Below are positions 41,946 to 50,000 of a stretch of 50,000 bases of DNA, piece after piece (the stretch's first letter is position 1; each line of letters begins with the position of its first letter). Location of the stretch: NCBI RefSeq assembly GCF_020966775.1, contig NZ_JAJKFV010000029.1, forward strand, positions 1 to 50,000. Reading direction: 5' to 3'. This stretch comes from Rhodopirellula halodulae. Lineage in GTDB: Bacteria > Planctomycetota > Planctomycetia > Pirellulales > Pirellulaceae. A model generated the notes under the pieces. That model was not told where the DNA came from. It did no database searches and saw only the letters and a program-made list of their open reading frames with translations. The position numbers and the translations under genes are program-made.

Positions 41946-44287
41946 GGCAACTCTCCCATGATGAAGTGGATGCTGTCAGCGATTGAAATGCCTTCGATTG
42001 CGGGCACATCATCGGATAAATCTGCAATCGCAATGAAAGACTGATTGGGAAGCGATTTACCGAGCTGCATGCGTTGTTGAAGTTCGTTTTCGAACAGGCC
42101 GTCGTTGGGTGCGGAGGTCATGTTCGTCGCCGAACGAAGCGAGTTGATCAAGTCGAAAGTCTCGGTCAGCATTCGTCTTCGTTGGGCCTGGTTCGCCGAG
42201 TCGGACGTTCGACTGATTTTCGAGCTAATCAGCCATTGCCGTTTGTACCATTCCCCGAGCATCTTGGAGGCGTCCAACTGCGACACCTGCGATGCGGTTG
42301 TGGTTTGGCCAGGCTGAACGTTTTCCGCGGTGAAGAACGCGCCCACGCGATCGCGTAGCAAGATCGTTTCCAAGGGCAGTTCGCAGTCGCTTCGGATTTG
42401 GACACTGGCCCGATTCTTCTTTTCTTCCGAGTCATCGGTGATTCGGACGGTTCCAAATTGACGGCGAGGCTGAAGCACCACGAATTGCTTCTGTTGTCGG
42501 CTGGGCAGCAATCGGCTGTTGAAGTGAATGTCGTCCTCGGTCACGGTGACTTGGCCGCGAAGTTCGAATCGGTCGTTCGTGCGATCTTCCCAGCTACGTT
42601 CGTCGTTGTCGGGGAAAACGGTCACCGCGGCGTTGGCAGGAAAGTGCATGCCATCCGATGGACGAATGCCCGCGAAATAAGTCGAACGGGTTCGTGACAT
42701 GGCATCGCCGTTTGGGGCGACCCAAGTGATCTGTCGTGCTCGCAATCGAGTGCCAAATCCATCGGCGACCACACCGTAGGTGAGCATCGCCAATGTGGTT
42801 GCGATCGCCAGCACCGGAGCGATCAAGAACATCAGGTAGCTGCGACCACTGCGAGTGGTTTTGCGATACGCGATCGGGCCAACCAGGATCACAAACAATC
42901 CGAGGAAGCCCATGAAACTATAAACAGGCGGTTGCGACACGCCCGGAATCACCCAGTCATAAAACCGTTGGCTGCCCATCATCGGTTCGACACCGCGACG
43001 CAGCAGCCGAAAACGGTGGAAGTTCAGAAGCGATTGTGTTGTTCGCCAATCGATCACTTCCATCGGCTCAAGTTCTTCGTGGGCGGGCAGCAGCACAATC
43101 ACTCCGGCCAATTGTTTGTAAGCGGCCATGCCTTGCTTGGTGCCAAGCGGCACTCGTGACGCGGAATATCCAAAGGCGCTGGCCAGTTTTCTTTGGAGCG
43201 ATTCGATGGTCAACGCCGCGGTTTGCCCGTTGGTGTCGAGTTCGGCGAGGTTCTGATTGATCTGTTGGTTCACCTGCCAACGTCGGCTGAAATTAGCCGC
43301 GTCGGAGTGAAGGCTTTCGAGCGATGCGGCCGCGAGCTGGTCAATCTCCTTGGGCTCCAGTTCCGATGGTGCGTCGAAGCTGGCTTTCGTTTGGGCGATT
43401 TGACCGGGAAGCATCCCGCGAATGAGGATGCAGCCGCCGCTGTTGACCCATTCGTTCAGCGGCTTCCACCAAGATGGTTGTTCTTGTTGGTATTGCAGGT
43501 AGTCGTCCAGATGAAACACCACCGCATCAAACGGCAACCAAGCTCGCCAATCCTTCGGCAAATCAGATGGAGCGAAGGGTTCGGTGTAAACAGACGGTTC
43601 GTTGATCCGGCCGCTTTGAGTGGCCGTGCTGAAGGATGCCCGCAAGGCATCGGTGTCCCAGTTTTGTATGGCGGTGGATTCGATCAACGCATCCAATGAT
43701 TGTTTTTGGATGTCCAAATCTTTGGACGATTTGACCCAGACCAGTTTCCATCGCAATTCAGCGGCATTGACGCTGCTTAGCGTCCGACGTCGAGGAATCG
43801 GACTTCCGATTTCAAAAGCAGCGTTGGTGACTGAACGTCCGTTCTCGAAGAGCTCGACTTCGTAGTGGTTGCCAAACGATGTTTTGGGAACGTGACGAAC
43901 GAAGGTTTTTTGGGTGGTGTTCTGCGGAACGCGAAAGGGGAGTTCGACTTCGAGGGCGGCTTGGGGCGGGCTGTGTCCCTCGGAAAGCGGTGTCAGTCGA
44001 ACGAGGAAGTTGCGATCAGCGGTGGTGGGGCCTGTCGTGGAGACAAAACCAATTTCGACTCGCTGTGTTTCAGCGATCAAGGGCGAGGATGTTCCGACGC
44101 TGACCATGTATCCCAAACGGTTGGCTCCGCGCGGAAAGGTGGTCAGGTTGCTGCCGTCAAAGGTCCAAAAGCCGGTCGGTTGTAGCCCGCCGGGTGGCTG
44201 CGCCGCAGCAAAGCCCGCCCACAAAAAAACAATGTTGATTGTGGCAAGCAGGAAAGTCGGGATTCGCAACCGTCGACGACGACTCAT
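41942..44287 (-). CDS. 781-residue membrane protein, likely ABC exporter accessory
   Basis: A long exported protein with signal peptide (LLATINIVFLWAGFAAAQ), a periplasmic region of about 440 residues and two membrane helices near residues 460-510 (VYSFMGFLGLFVILVGPIAY and LMFLIAPVLAIATTLAM). A second soluble region of about 270 residues follows. The segment VVFHLDDYLQYQQEQPSWW and GGCILIRGMLPG in the first region recalls the glutamine-amidotransferase-like fold of GldG-type accessory proteins, and the GPIAY-helix-helix arrangement is seen in other exporter partners. The family is not named by me with certainty. It is coupled by ATGA at both ends to a small membrane protein and to the ABC ATPase, so it probably belongs to the same exporter. 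Confidence 0.72.
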   Translation of the reverse strand: MSRRRRLRIPTFLLATINIVFLWAGFAAAQPPGGLQPTGFWTFDGSNLTTFPRGANRLGYMVSVGTSSPLIAETQRVEIGFVSTTGPTTADRNFLVRLTPLSEGHSPPQAALEVELPFRVPQNTTQKTFVRHVPKTSFGNHYEVELFENGRSVTNAAFEIGSPIPRRRTLSSVNAAELRWKLVWVKSSKDLDIQKQSLDALIESTAIQNWDTDALRASFSTATQSGRINEPSVYTEPFAPSDLPKDWRAWLPFDAVVFHLDDYLQYQQEQPSWWKPLNEWVNSGGCILIRGMLPGQIAQTKASFDAPSELEPKEIDQLAAASLESLHSDAANFSRRWQVNQQINQNLAELDTNGQTAALTIESLQRKLASAFGYSASRVPLGTKQGMAAYKQLAGVIVLLPAHEELEPMEVIDWRTTQSLLNFHRFRLLRRGVEPMMGSQRFYDWVIPGVSQPPVYSFMGFLGLFVILVGPIAYRKTTRSGRSYLMFLIAPVLAIATTLAMLTYGVVADGFGTRLRARQITWVAPNGDAMSRTRSTYFAGIRPSDGMHFPANAAVTVFPDNDERSWEDRTNDRFELRGQVTVTEDDIHFNSRLLPSRQQKQFVVLQPRRQFGTVRITDDSEEKKNRASVQIRSDCELPLETILLRDRVGAFFTAENVQPGQTTTASQVSQLDASKMLGEWYKRQWLISSKISRTSDSANQAQRRRMLTETFDLINSLRSATNMTSAPNDGLFENELQQRMQLGKSLPNQSFIAIADLSDDVPAIEGISIADSIHFIMGELP

Positions 44288-44634
44288 ATTTCCTTCTCCC
44301 GAGGTTTCAACAACTGCGGTGGCAGTTGGTCTTTCGCGAACGGGCTGCCTTGACGAGATTGATCGACGCGTCCGATGGTCATTCTCGCCACAGACCAGGA
44401 AACCAAGAACGCAAGTGCAGCCATGGCGGTGAAAACCGCGAGCACTCCCACAAAGGCCAGCACCGCTTTCGCGAAAATCGCACCGTTGCCCGCCGCGCGG
44501 GTGACCGCGGCCAAGACCGCCGCCATCGCCGTCAGCAACATCATCATCCGAAACGAAATTCGCGGCAGCACGCGACTGCGAATGACGGGTTGGATGGACG
44601 GGGTGGGGGTGATGATCGGTTCGGGATCTGGCAT
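44284..44634 (-). CDS. Small two-helix membrane protein
   Basis: About 116 residues with two hydrophobic segments (about 32-50 and 54-82), a Pro-rich N-terminus and a basic C-terminal tail. No domain is recognised. The stop overlaps the 781-residue gene start as ATGA. Start is ATG at 44634; alternatively TTG at 44661, which overlaps the polyphosphate kinase stop as TTGA, in line with the coupling style of this operon. It is plausibly part of the ABC exporter. Confidence 0.68.
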   Translation of the reverse strand: MPDPEPIITPTPSIQPVIRSRVLPRISFRMMMLLTAMAAVLAAVTRAAGNGAIFAKAVLAFVGVLAVFTAMAALAFLVSWSVARMTIGRVDQSRQGSPFAKDQLPPQLLKPREKEI

Positions 44635-44657
44635 GAGCGAACGATTCGGCGACGAGA

Positions 44658-47090
44658 TCAATCAGGACGATGAGTTTCGAAAGTCGTCTGCGGCGTTTGT
44701 TGTGCCGCTTTCCGATTTTCGACCACCTGATGATACAGTGTCTCCTGCACCCGCATGCGAGTTTCGCCTTTGCGAGGTTTCAAACGCTGGTAGCCGCCGT
44801 CGGGCTGCATCCGCCACGAATTTTGGTTGTCTTTGAAGTACAGCTGCAGCGTGTCTCGCAAACGTTTGCGGTTTTCCGGATCGATCACGGGGACCAGCAA
44901 CTCGACACGTCGATCCAAGTTGCGAGGCATCCAGTCGGCACTGCTGATGTAGATCTCGTGGTCGCCACCGTGACGGAAGTAATACGTTCGTGCGTGTTCC
45001 AAGAAGCGATCCACAATCGAGACGACTTCGATCGTTTCGCTCATCCCCGGAACTCCCGGTCGCAAGCAGCAAATGCCACGAACGTTCAGTCGGATCTTCA
45101 CGCCGGCTTGGCTGGCCGTGTACAGCGCGTCGATCAGTTCGGTGTCGACCAACGCGTTCATCTTGGCGATGATTTCGGCTTTCTGCCCCTGACGTGAACG
45201 CTCGGTTTCGCCTTGGATCAGATCCAAGATTTGTCGTCGCAACGTCAGGGGTGCCATTCGCAATTGCTGCAGCGGTTGAGGCTGGCTGGCACCCGTGACG
45301 GCATTGAAAAACATGGTCGCGTCGGTGCCCAGGATCTCATCGCATGTCAGCACGGAAACGTCGCCGTAGAGGTTGGCGGTGACTTCATTGTAATTGCCGG
45401 TGCCGAAGTGAACGTAACGCACCAAACCTTGTGGTTCGCGGCGAACGATGATGCAGACCTTGGCGTGTGTCTTCAGGCCGCGAATTCCGTAGATGACTTG
45501 CACACCGGCTTGCTCCATTTCGCGAGCCCATTCGATGTTGCGTGCTTCGTCAAATCGAGCTTTGAGTTCCACAATGGCGGTGACGTATTTGCCTCGTTCC
45601 GCGGCACGCATCAGCGCCGCCACGATGGGGCTGTTGCGACTGGTGCGATACAGAATCTGTTTCACCGCCAAAACATCCGGGTCAACGGCGGCTTCTTCCA
45701 GCAAACGCACCACCGGATCAAAGGACTCGTACGGATGCATCAACATGATGTCTCCGTCGGAGATTGACGTGAACATCGATTCGGCCGGATCGATTTTGGG
45801 GCTGCGTTGGGGTGGCCACTCGTCGTCGCGAAGCGTGTTCATGCCCTTCAATCCATGCAGGGCGAACAGGTACGTCAGATCCAACGGGCCGTCGATGTCG
45901 AAAACGTACTGTGGGTCAACCTCGAAGCTGCGAATCAGGTAGTCGCGAATTTCGGGGTTGGCGGTCGCATCGATCTCCAGTCGCACCGCGTCGGACAGGC
46001 GACGGCTTTCCAGGACCTCTTCCATGCCACCGAGCAAGTCGCCCGCACCGTCTTCACGCAGTTCAATGTCCGCGTTGCGAGTGATGCGAAACGGTTTGCA
46101 CTGGACGACTTCGCGGCCAGGAAAGAACTCGTCGACGAAGTGCGACACCAGGTCTTCCAGCAAAACGTAGGCGTAACCCGATTCGGCCGGAGTTTCCTCA
46201 TCCGTTTCTTTTGACTGGGAACTCTTTTCGATCGGCAGCGGAATGACGCGGCCAAGAACGCGGCCGAGCGGAATCACCGCAAATTGTGTGTTGGCTTCGG
46301 TGTCGGCGTCGTCGTCGCCAAGATGGCCGGTGGTCTCGGAAGCTTTTGCGGCGGCGACCGAATCACCGGTTGAATCGTTCAGCGAATCGGCCGGGGCGGG
46401 GGTTTGTCGAGGACCGATCTCATCGCCGGGGCGCAGTTGAACGCACAGGTGGATGCCTAAGCCCGGAAGCATCGGGAATCGTCGGTCGTGCAACGCTTGG
46501 GGCGACAACACCGCCAAAACGTCCCCGCGGAAGTGCCGTTCGGCGGCTGCCAGCAATCGGTCGCTGCATTCCCGCAGGTCGACTTGATTGATCTGATGTT
46601 CGCTCAGCAGTGGCAGGAGTTCCTTCCGCAGCAACTCGTATTGCCGATCGACGTGGGCGTGGCAGCGTTTTGAGATCGCCTGAAGCTGTTCCGTCGCGGT
46701 TCGCCCGGAGGGATCACGCCGGCCGCCACCGCTCACGGCTTGCAGTTTCAAGCTGCCCACCCGCACCATCACGAACTCATCGAGATTGGAGCTGGTGATG
46801 GCGAGGAACTTGGCTCGTTCGAGCAGTCGGACCGACGTGTCATCGGCTTGGTCCAGAACTCGCGCGTTGAATTCCAGCCACGCCAGTTCTCGATTGATGA
46901 ATCGCGGTTTGGACGCATCACTCGAGTCGACTTTGCGTCGCGAAGCGGTTTTCAAGCTGTTGGGAGGACGTTTGCCGATGGACGGGCTGGGCGCGGGATC
47001 GTGTGACAACGTCAAACTCTCAGGTGTGATAGAAACGTTTCGCGGGGATGATTTGAATGTCAGTCGAAGTTGTGTGCGAGGAAGGCACAA
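44658..47090 (-). CDS. ppk: Polyphosphate kinase 1
   Basis: Reversibly makes polyphosphate from ATP. An N-terminal domain starts with RFINRELAWLEFNARVL near residue 62, the head domain carries an acidic insertion (about 235-315, low complexity, Asp/Glu/Ser/Thr). Two phospholipase-D-like catalytic domains follow. The autophosphorylated His lies in GLKTHAKVCIIVRRE, and the second motif region contains YISSADWMPRNLDRRVE, both family marks. The start is uncertain: ATG at 47090 overlaps the upstream cytochrome gene by 71 nt, while a TTG at 47015 comes 5 nt after that gene's stop. Both leave the catalytic parts intact. Length of about 785-810 residues is longer than the usual 690-730 because of the extension and insertion. 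Confidence 0.95.
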   Translation of the reverse strand: MCLPRTQLRLTFKSSPRNVSITPESLTLSHDPAPSPSIGKRPPNSLKTASRRKVDSSDASKPRFINRELAWLEFNARVLDQADDTSVRLLERAKFLAITSSNLDEFVMVRVGSLKLQAVSGGGRRDPSGRTATEQLQAISKRCHAHVDRQYELLRKELLPLLSEHQINQVDLRECSDRLLAAAERHFRGDVLAVLSPQALHDRRFPMLPGLGIHLCVQLRPGDEIGPRQTPAPADSLNDSTGDSVAAAKASETTGHLGDDDADTEANTQFAVIPLGRVLGRVIPLPIEKSSQSKETDEETPAESGYAYVLLEDLVSHFVDEFFPGREVVQCKPFRITRNADIELREDGAGDLLGGMEEVLESRRLSDAVRLEIDATANPEIRDYLIRSFEVDPQYVFDIDGPLDLTYLFALHGLKGMNTLRDDEWPPQRSPKIDPAESMFTSISDGDIMLMHPYESFDPVVRLLEEAAVDPDVLAVKQILYRTSRNSPIVAALMRAAERGKYVTAIVELKARFDEARNIEWAREMEQAGVQVIYGIRGLKTHAKVCIIVRREPQGLVRYVHFGTGNYNEVTANLYGDVSVLTCDEILGTDATMFFNAVTGASQPQPLQQLRMAPLTLRRQILDLIQGETERSRQGQKAEIIAKMNALVDTELIDALYTASQAGVKIRLNVRGICCLRPGVPGMSETIEVVSIVDRFLEHARTYYFRHGGDHEIYISSADWMPRNLDRRVELLVPVIDPENRKRLRDTLQLYFKDNQNSWRMQPDGGYQRLKPRKGETRMRVQETLYHQVVENRKAAQQTPQTTFETHRPD

Positions 47091-48294
47091 GGGACGCGAC
47101 GTCGGCTGGCTCGGATTCGTCCGCCAAGGTCTCGGTGGTGTCCTCGGGGAGTTCTTCGGTCACCGCTTCCTCTTCCGGCGGCCAAGGTTGACCAAACAGG
47201 ATGCTGAAGGCTTTGGGGTAGAACTCCTCGCCGTAAGTCAGTTCACCGCCTTGGTGACCAACTGCACCCACCATGCCAGCCACGACCAGCAGTCCGACTT
47301 TCCAAACCTTGGTCAGGCTCTGTTTTGCGTCACCCTCTTCTTTACTCATCGATTTCAGCGCAACGATCGCAAAAATGCTGGATAGGACCGTGACGATGAT
47401 GGCTGACCAACGATGCCAAAACAGTTCGGAGTCGAAGTTGACTTTGGTCCAAGAGCCGTAGCCTTTTTCGACCGAAAACGACCAGCCCATCATGGTGGCC
47501 ACAATCGCGGTGGAAGCACCCAGCAGCAGACACGCCAACGGAATTTGCGTTCCCACAGCAGGCCATTTCCAGCCCAAAACGACAAACAATCCGCCCATCA
47601 GGAACAACGCGATGGGAAAGTGAACCGTTGCGGGGTGCAGGAACCCTTGGAACGACCAGACCCGTGCAAGCAATCCGGCCTGAGTTGGATCGACACCTTT
47701 GCGGATGCCGTCGGCGAGTTCCACCGGTTGTCCCGAACCGTCCAGCGGTGGTTGGACCACGTTGGCTTCATCTGGCCAAGCAGCACCCTCTTCAATCCAC
47801 AAACGGACGAGCGCCAATTCGTGGGGTGAGAGAGGACCGCCGTGGGTGCGGGGTGGCATCAGCATGTCGTCGTCTTCACTGATCAAGTAGTCGACGTACA
47901 TGGTGCTGGATTCAATGTCTTCTCCGTAGACGTACTCCATCACGCTGTCACGTTCGTCCACTCGGAAGCCGGCCTTGGCGTCTTCGGCACCGTGGCATTC
48001 CAAGCAGTGCTCGCGGAAGATGGGGGCGATGTCGCGGGCGAAGTCCACGACTTGTCCCTCTTCATTCACTGCCATCCGGATTTCGGCTTCGGCTGTGTCC
48101 GCATCGTCTTGAGCCATTGCCGATGACGGCTGGCTAATCAAGCTGGCAAGAGCCAAACACGCTGCGGTGCCGAGCGTTCGGTAGCACTGCTGGAGGTGAG
48201 AAGTCCTTTGGGCCAGAGCCTGATCGCGAGCGAACAGAGGGGGAAAGAACGTTGGGATCGGTTTCATCTTCGGGGTGGCTGTTTCGGTGGACAT
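47020..48294 (-). CDS. Planctomycete c-type cytochrome domain with DUF2231-like membrane domain
   Basis: A 424-residue protein with a long signal peptide (hydrophobic part TLGTAACLALASLIS), a haem c site CLECHG (Cys97-x-x-Cys100-His101) and a distal Met-Pro-Pro at about 142-144. This is the planctomycete cytochrome (PSCyt1) layout. A second half with four membrane helices follows (FPIALFLMGGLFVVLGW, ACLLLGASTAIVATMMGW, RWSAIIVTVLSSIFAIVAL, VGLLVVAGMVGAVGH) resembling DUF2231. A hydrophilic C-terminal tail of about 55 residues ends it. Electron transfer in the periplasm linked to a membrane function is likely. It is the first gene of the probable six-gene unit with ppk. Confidence 0.85.
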   Translation of the reverse strand: MSTETATPKMKPIPTFFPPLFARDQALAQRTSHLQQCYRTLGTAACLALASLISQPSSAMAQDDADTAEAEIRMAVNEEGQVVDFARDIAPIFREHCLECHGAEDAKAGFRVDERDSVMEYVYGEDIESSTMYVDYLISEDDDMLMPPRTHGGPLSPHELALVRLWIEEGAAWPDEANVVQPPLDGSGQPVELADGIRKGVDPTQAGLLARVWSFQGFLHPATVHFPIALFLMGGLFVVLGWKWPAVGTQIPLACLLLGASTAIVATMMGWSFSVEKGYGSWTKVNFDSELFWHRWSAIIVTVLSSIFAIVALKSMSKEEGDAKQSLTKVWKVGLLVVAGMVGAVGHQGGELTYGEEFYPKAFSILFGQPWPPEEEAVTEELPEDTTETLADESEPADVASLVPSSHTTSTDIQIIPAKRFYHT

Positions 48295-48695
48295 GATGAG
48301 CGTTGGGTGCCAAGGATGGGGGCAGGTGGGGCCGGCAAGGCATAGCGACCAGTCTCAGACGGGCTTTTGAAGCGATGCACGGTTCTGCGAGGTGGGGAAT
48401 TTGCGGGGCATCATTGTACCGTCCCGCGAAGAGACGCCAAACCACGACGTGATTCGGTGTTTCGGCGGAAATGGCGAGTCGGCGTTTCGGCGGAGAGAGT
48501 TCGAAGCCGCGGTCAACCTGCGGCGCCTTGGGGTTTGACCGCATCCCTATCCCAATGGTCTCTATCCCCGGGCGTTTCGACCGCGGCGTCGTTATGTGAC
48601 GTCATTTCGAAACGCCGCGGGTTCGCCCCGAACGCCCTGACGCTTGCTCTGCCCGAGTCCCTGCTGCTGCGTTGCAAACGCCACACGCACCGATC
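48295..48695. other. Intergenic region with nested palindromes
   Basis: About 400 nt between the cytochrome gene start and the AAA ATPase stop, GC-rich, without a convincing gene. It contains two near copies of GTTTCGGCGGA at 48457-48500 and the nested inverted repeat at 48581-48620. A promoter for the cytochrome-ppk unit must lie within it. Confidence 0.5.
48581..48620. repeat. Nested inverted repeat
   Basis: CCGCGGCGT at 48581-48589 and ACGCCGCGG at 48612-48620 are perfect complements with a 22-nt interior. The interior holds the 8-bp palindrome TGACGTCA at 48597-48604. The stem could form a hairpin after the minus-strand ATPase gene's upstream partner or serve as a binding site; no T run follows on either strand. 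Confidence 0.55.
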
Positions 48696-50000
48696 TCACA
48701 TCACCGAGAAGTAGTTGTCGCAGGCGAAGTCGAAGTACTCATTTTTGAGCTCCACTTCGAGGTCGTTGTAAAGGCAGTAATTGCGAACTTGGAGCAGCAA
48801 ATCGCGTGGCTGGCAGTTCCGAAATGGACGGTCAACGGGTAGGTAGTGAGTCTTGATTAGATAGTCCACCGCATCCGCGTCGTAAGGGATTTTGGTGATG
48901 CGGCACATGATCTCAAATAGCTTTCGGAAGTCTGCCTCCGGTGGGTTTTCGACTTCAATCTTATAAGGGATCCGTCTTAAGAATGCGTCGTCGACTAGGT
49001 CTTTGGGTTCCAGGTTCGTGCTGAAGATCACCAGTTGATCGAAGGGAACTTGGATCTTCTTGCCGGACGCCATGTTCAAAAAGTCATAACGTTTTTCCAA
49101 CGGAATGATCCAGCGATTGAGCAGTTGGTCAATGGACATTTTTTGGCGACCAAAGTCATCGATCACGAGTGTTCCGCAGTTGCTTTTCATCTGAAGCGGA
49201 GCTTCGCTGATGTTGCTGGTGGGGTTGTTGAGCACTTCCAGCATGTCCATGGTCAGCTCACCACCGGCGATGATGGTTGGCCGTTTGATGCGTACCCAGC
49301 GTTTGTCAAAACTGCCGGAGTCCAGCAGTCCGCCCGAATGCTCTGGCATGGCAGCCTCGTGATTCATGGGGTCAAACACACGTAGGACTTCGCCGTCGAT
49401 GTCCACGGCGCGTGGGATCCAGATGTACTTTCCAAACGCACCCGTGACCCGTTCGGCAATCGAGGTCTTGCCGTTCCCGGGAAACCCGAACAAGAACATG
49501 CCGCGTCCGCTGGCGACCGCCGGACCCAAGCGGCGAAGCATCTTGGGGTTGATTAGCAAGTCGCTGAAGGCGCGTTCGAGGTCCTTGCGTTTGGGGTATT
49601 GGCCTTCAATGGACTGCAGTCGAATGCTCTCGACATACTCGGTCAATCGGACCGGGCAGCTTCCGTGGTAGGTTGAGTCCGTCAGATGGTTGCGAGCGAT
49701 CGCACGCCCCGACTCAGTGAGGATATACACATAGTCATTGGTTGCGGTCGCACTCTTATAAGCCACCGATTGATCCATCTTGAGCCGTTCCAAGATGGGC
49801 TCGATCATTCGGAATGGAAGCTGGACTTGGTCGGCAATCTTGCGGCCTTCCACTTCGCCAGCGTTCAAGATGTAGCGAAAGATGATCGACTCGACCAAGG
49901 TCTCGTTGATCTTGCTCGCTTGCATTGATTCCGGTTCGGCCGGACGCCAAGCTTCGTCGCGGTTGGGTTGGTATCCAGTCGGTGCTGCTTTGGGCCGCGC
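48696..50000 (-). CDS. AAA family ATPase with winged-helix N-terminus, 5' end outside window
   Basis: The protein has an N-terminal winged-helix-like region, then an AAA core: Walker A GFPGNGKTS, Walker B TLVIDDFGRQ, sensor VIFSTNLEPKDL and an Arg finger in FLRRIPYKIE. Partner and substrate are unknown. An ATG exists at 49925, but upstream of it the frame stays open to the window edge (25 codons: Ala-Arg-Pro-Lys... to ...Pro-Glu-Ser) with protein-like composition, so the true start is probably beyond position 50000. Relatives in Rhodopirellula-type genomes are annotated only as AAA ATPases, as far as I know. Confidence 0.85.
   Translation of the reverse strand, partial: ARPKAAPTGYQPNRDEAWRPAEPESMQASKINETLVESIIFRYILNAGEVEGRKIADQVQLPFRMIEPILERLKMDQSVAYKSATATNDYVYILTESGRAIARNHLTDSTYHGSCPVRLTEYVESIRLQSIEGQYPKRKDLERAFSDLLINPKMLRRLGPAVASGRGMFLFGFPGNGKTSIAERVTGAFGKYIWIPRAVDIDGEVLRVFDPMNHEAAMPEHSGGLLDSGSFDKRWVRIKRPTIIAGGELTMDMLEVLNNPTSNISEAPLQMKSNCGTLVIDDFGRQKMSIDQLLNRWIIPLEKRYDFLNMASGKKIQVPFDQLVIFSTNLEPKDLVDDAFLRRIPYKIEVENPPEADFRKLFEIMCRITKIPYDADAVDYLIKTHYLPVDRPFRNCQPRDLLLQVRNYCLYNDLEVELKNEYFDFACDNYFSVM

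Noticed and set aside
41061..42044. Plus-strand open frame of 327 codons
   Set aside because: Antisense to the ABC ATPase, whose Walker motifs are certain.
45213..45767. Plus-strand open frame of 184 codons
   Set aside because: Antisense to polyphosphate kinase catalytic region.

Overview
The window looks like a chromosomal segment of a planctomycete, most likely a Rhodopirellula-type member of the Pirellulaceae. The reasons are two sulfatases, a DUF1559 protein, an SHD1-type secreted protein, a planctomycete-style c-type cytochrome domain fused to a membrane domain, moderate GC by eye, and frequent 4-nt gene overlaps inside operons. This lineage call is inference from gene content. I saw no rRNA, tRNA, CRISPR array, transposase or phage gene.

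Layout. 1-1380 is the tail of a sulfatase whose N-terminus is disrupted at the left edge. 1513-9533 is mostly envelope transport: an AI-2E family exporter, an RND efflux pump with its lipoprotein adaptor (adaptor first), a potassium-channel-like protein and an APC permease. 9653-14418 holds a phospholipase-D type cardiolipin synthase, a secreted protein of unknown family, and a tightly coupled trio: a DUF3302 protein, a 59-residue coiled-coil membrane protein and a YiaV/YibH-like HlyD adaptor. 14697-21870 is rich in secreted and outer-membrane proteins: a DcaP-like porin, an SHD1 protein, a Gly-rich/RPN-repeat protein coupled to a two-domain SnoaL-like protein, and an OprB-like porin with a cysteine-rich N-terminus.

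21888-28301 is a complete MoxR-Bat type operon on the minus strand: MoxR, DUF58, DUF4381, BatA, BatB, TPR/BatC, BatD. Every junction from DUF58 to BatD is a 4-nt start/stop overlap. It is followed upstream by an arylsulfatase with its own intrinsic terminator.

30539-37193 contains a small membrane ORF, a pirin and a divergent pair of transcription units around a MarR regulator. The minus-strand unit is marR, a YeiH-family exporter and an 82-residue protein. The plus-strand unit is an FAD/NAD(P)-binding oxidoreductase followed by a multi-pass transporter. A perfect 22-bp palindrome lies over a candidate promoter between them.

37230-48294 holds an ABC-2 permease, a divergent DUF1559 gene, and a probable six-gene minus-strand operon: cytochrome-domain membrane protein, polyphosphate kinase, small membrane protein, 781-residue exporter accessory protein, ABC ATPase, RlmK-like rRNA methyltransferase. 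The ATPase probably works with the permease left on the other side of the DUF1559 gene. The right edge is an AAA ATPase whose reading frame runs off the window. Best candidates for something under-described are the DUF3302/59-aa/HlyD trio, the split ABC exporter with its 781-residue partner, the Cys-pentad porin, the RPN-repeat protein, and the MarR palindrome circuit.
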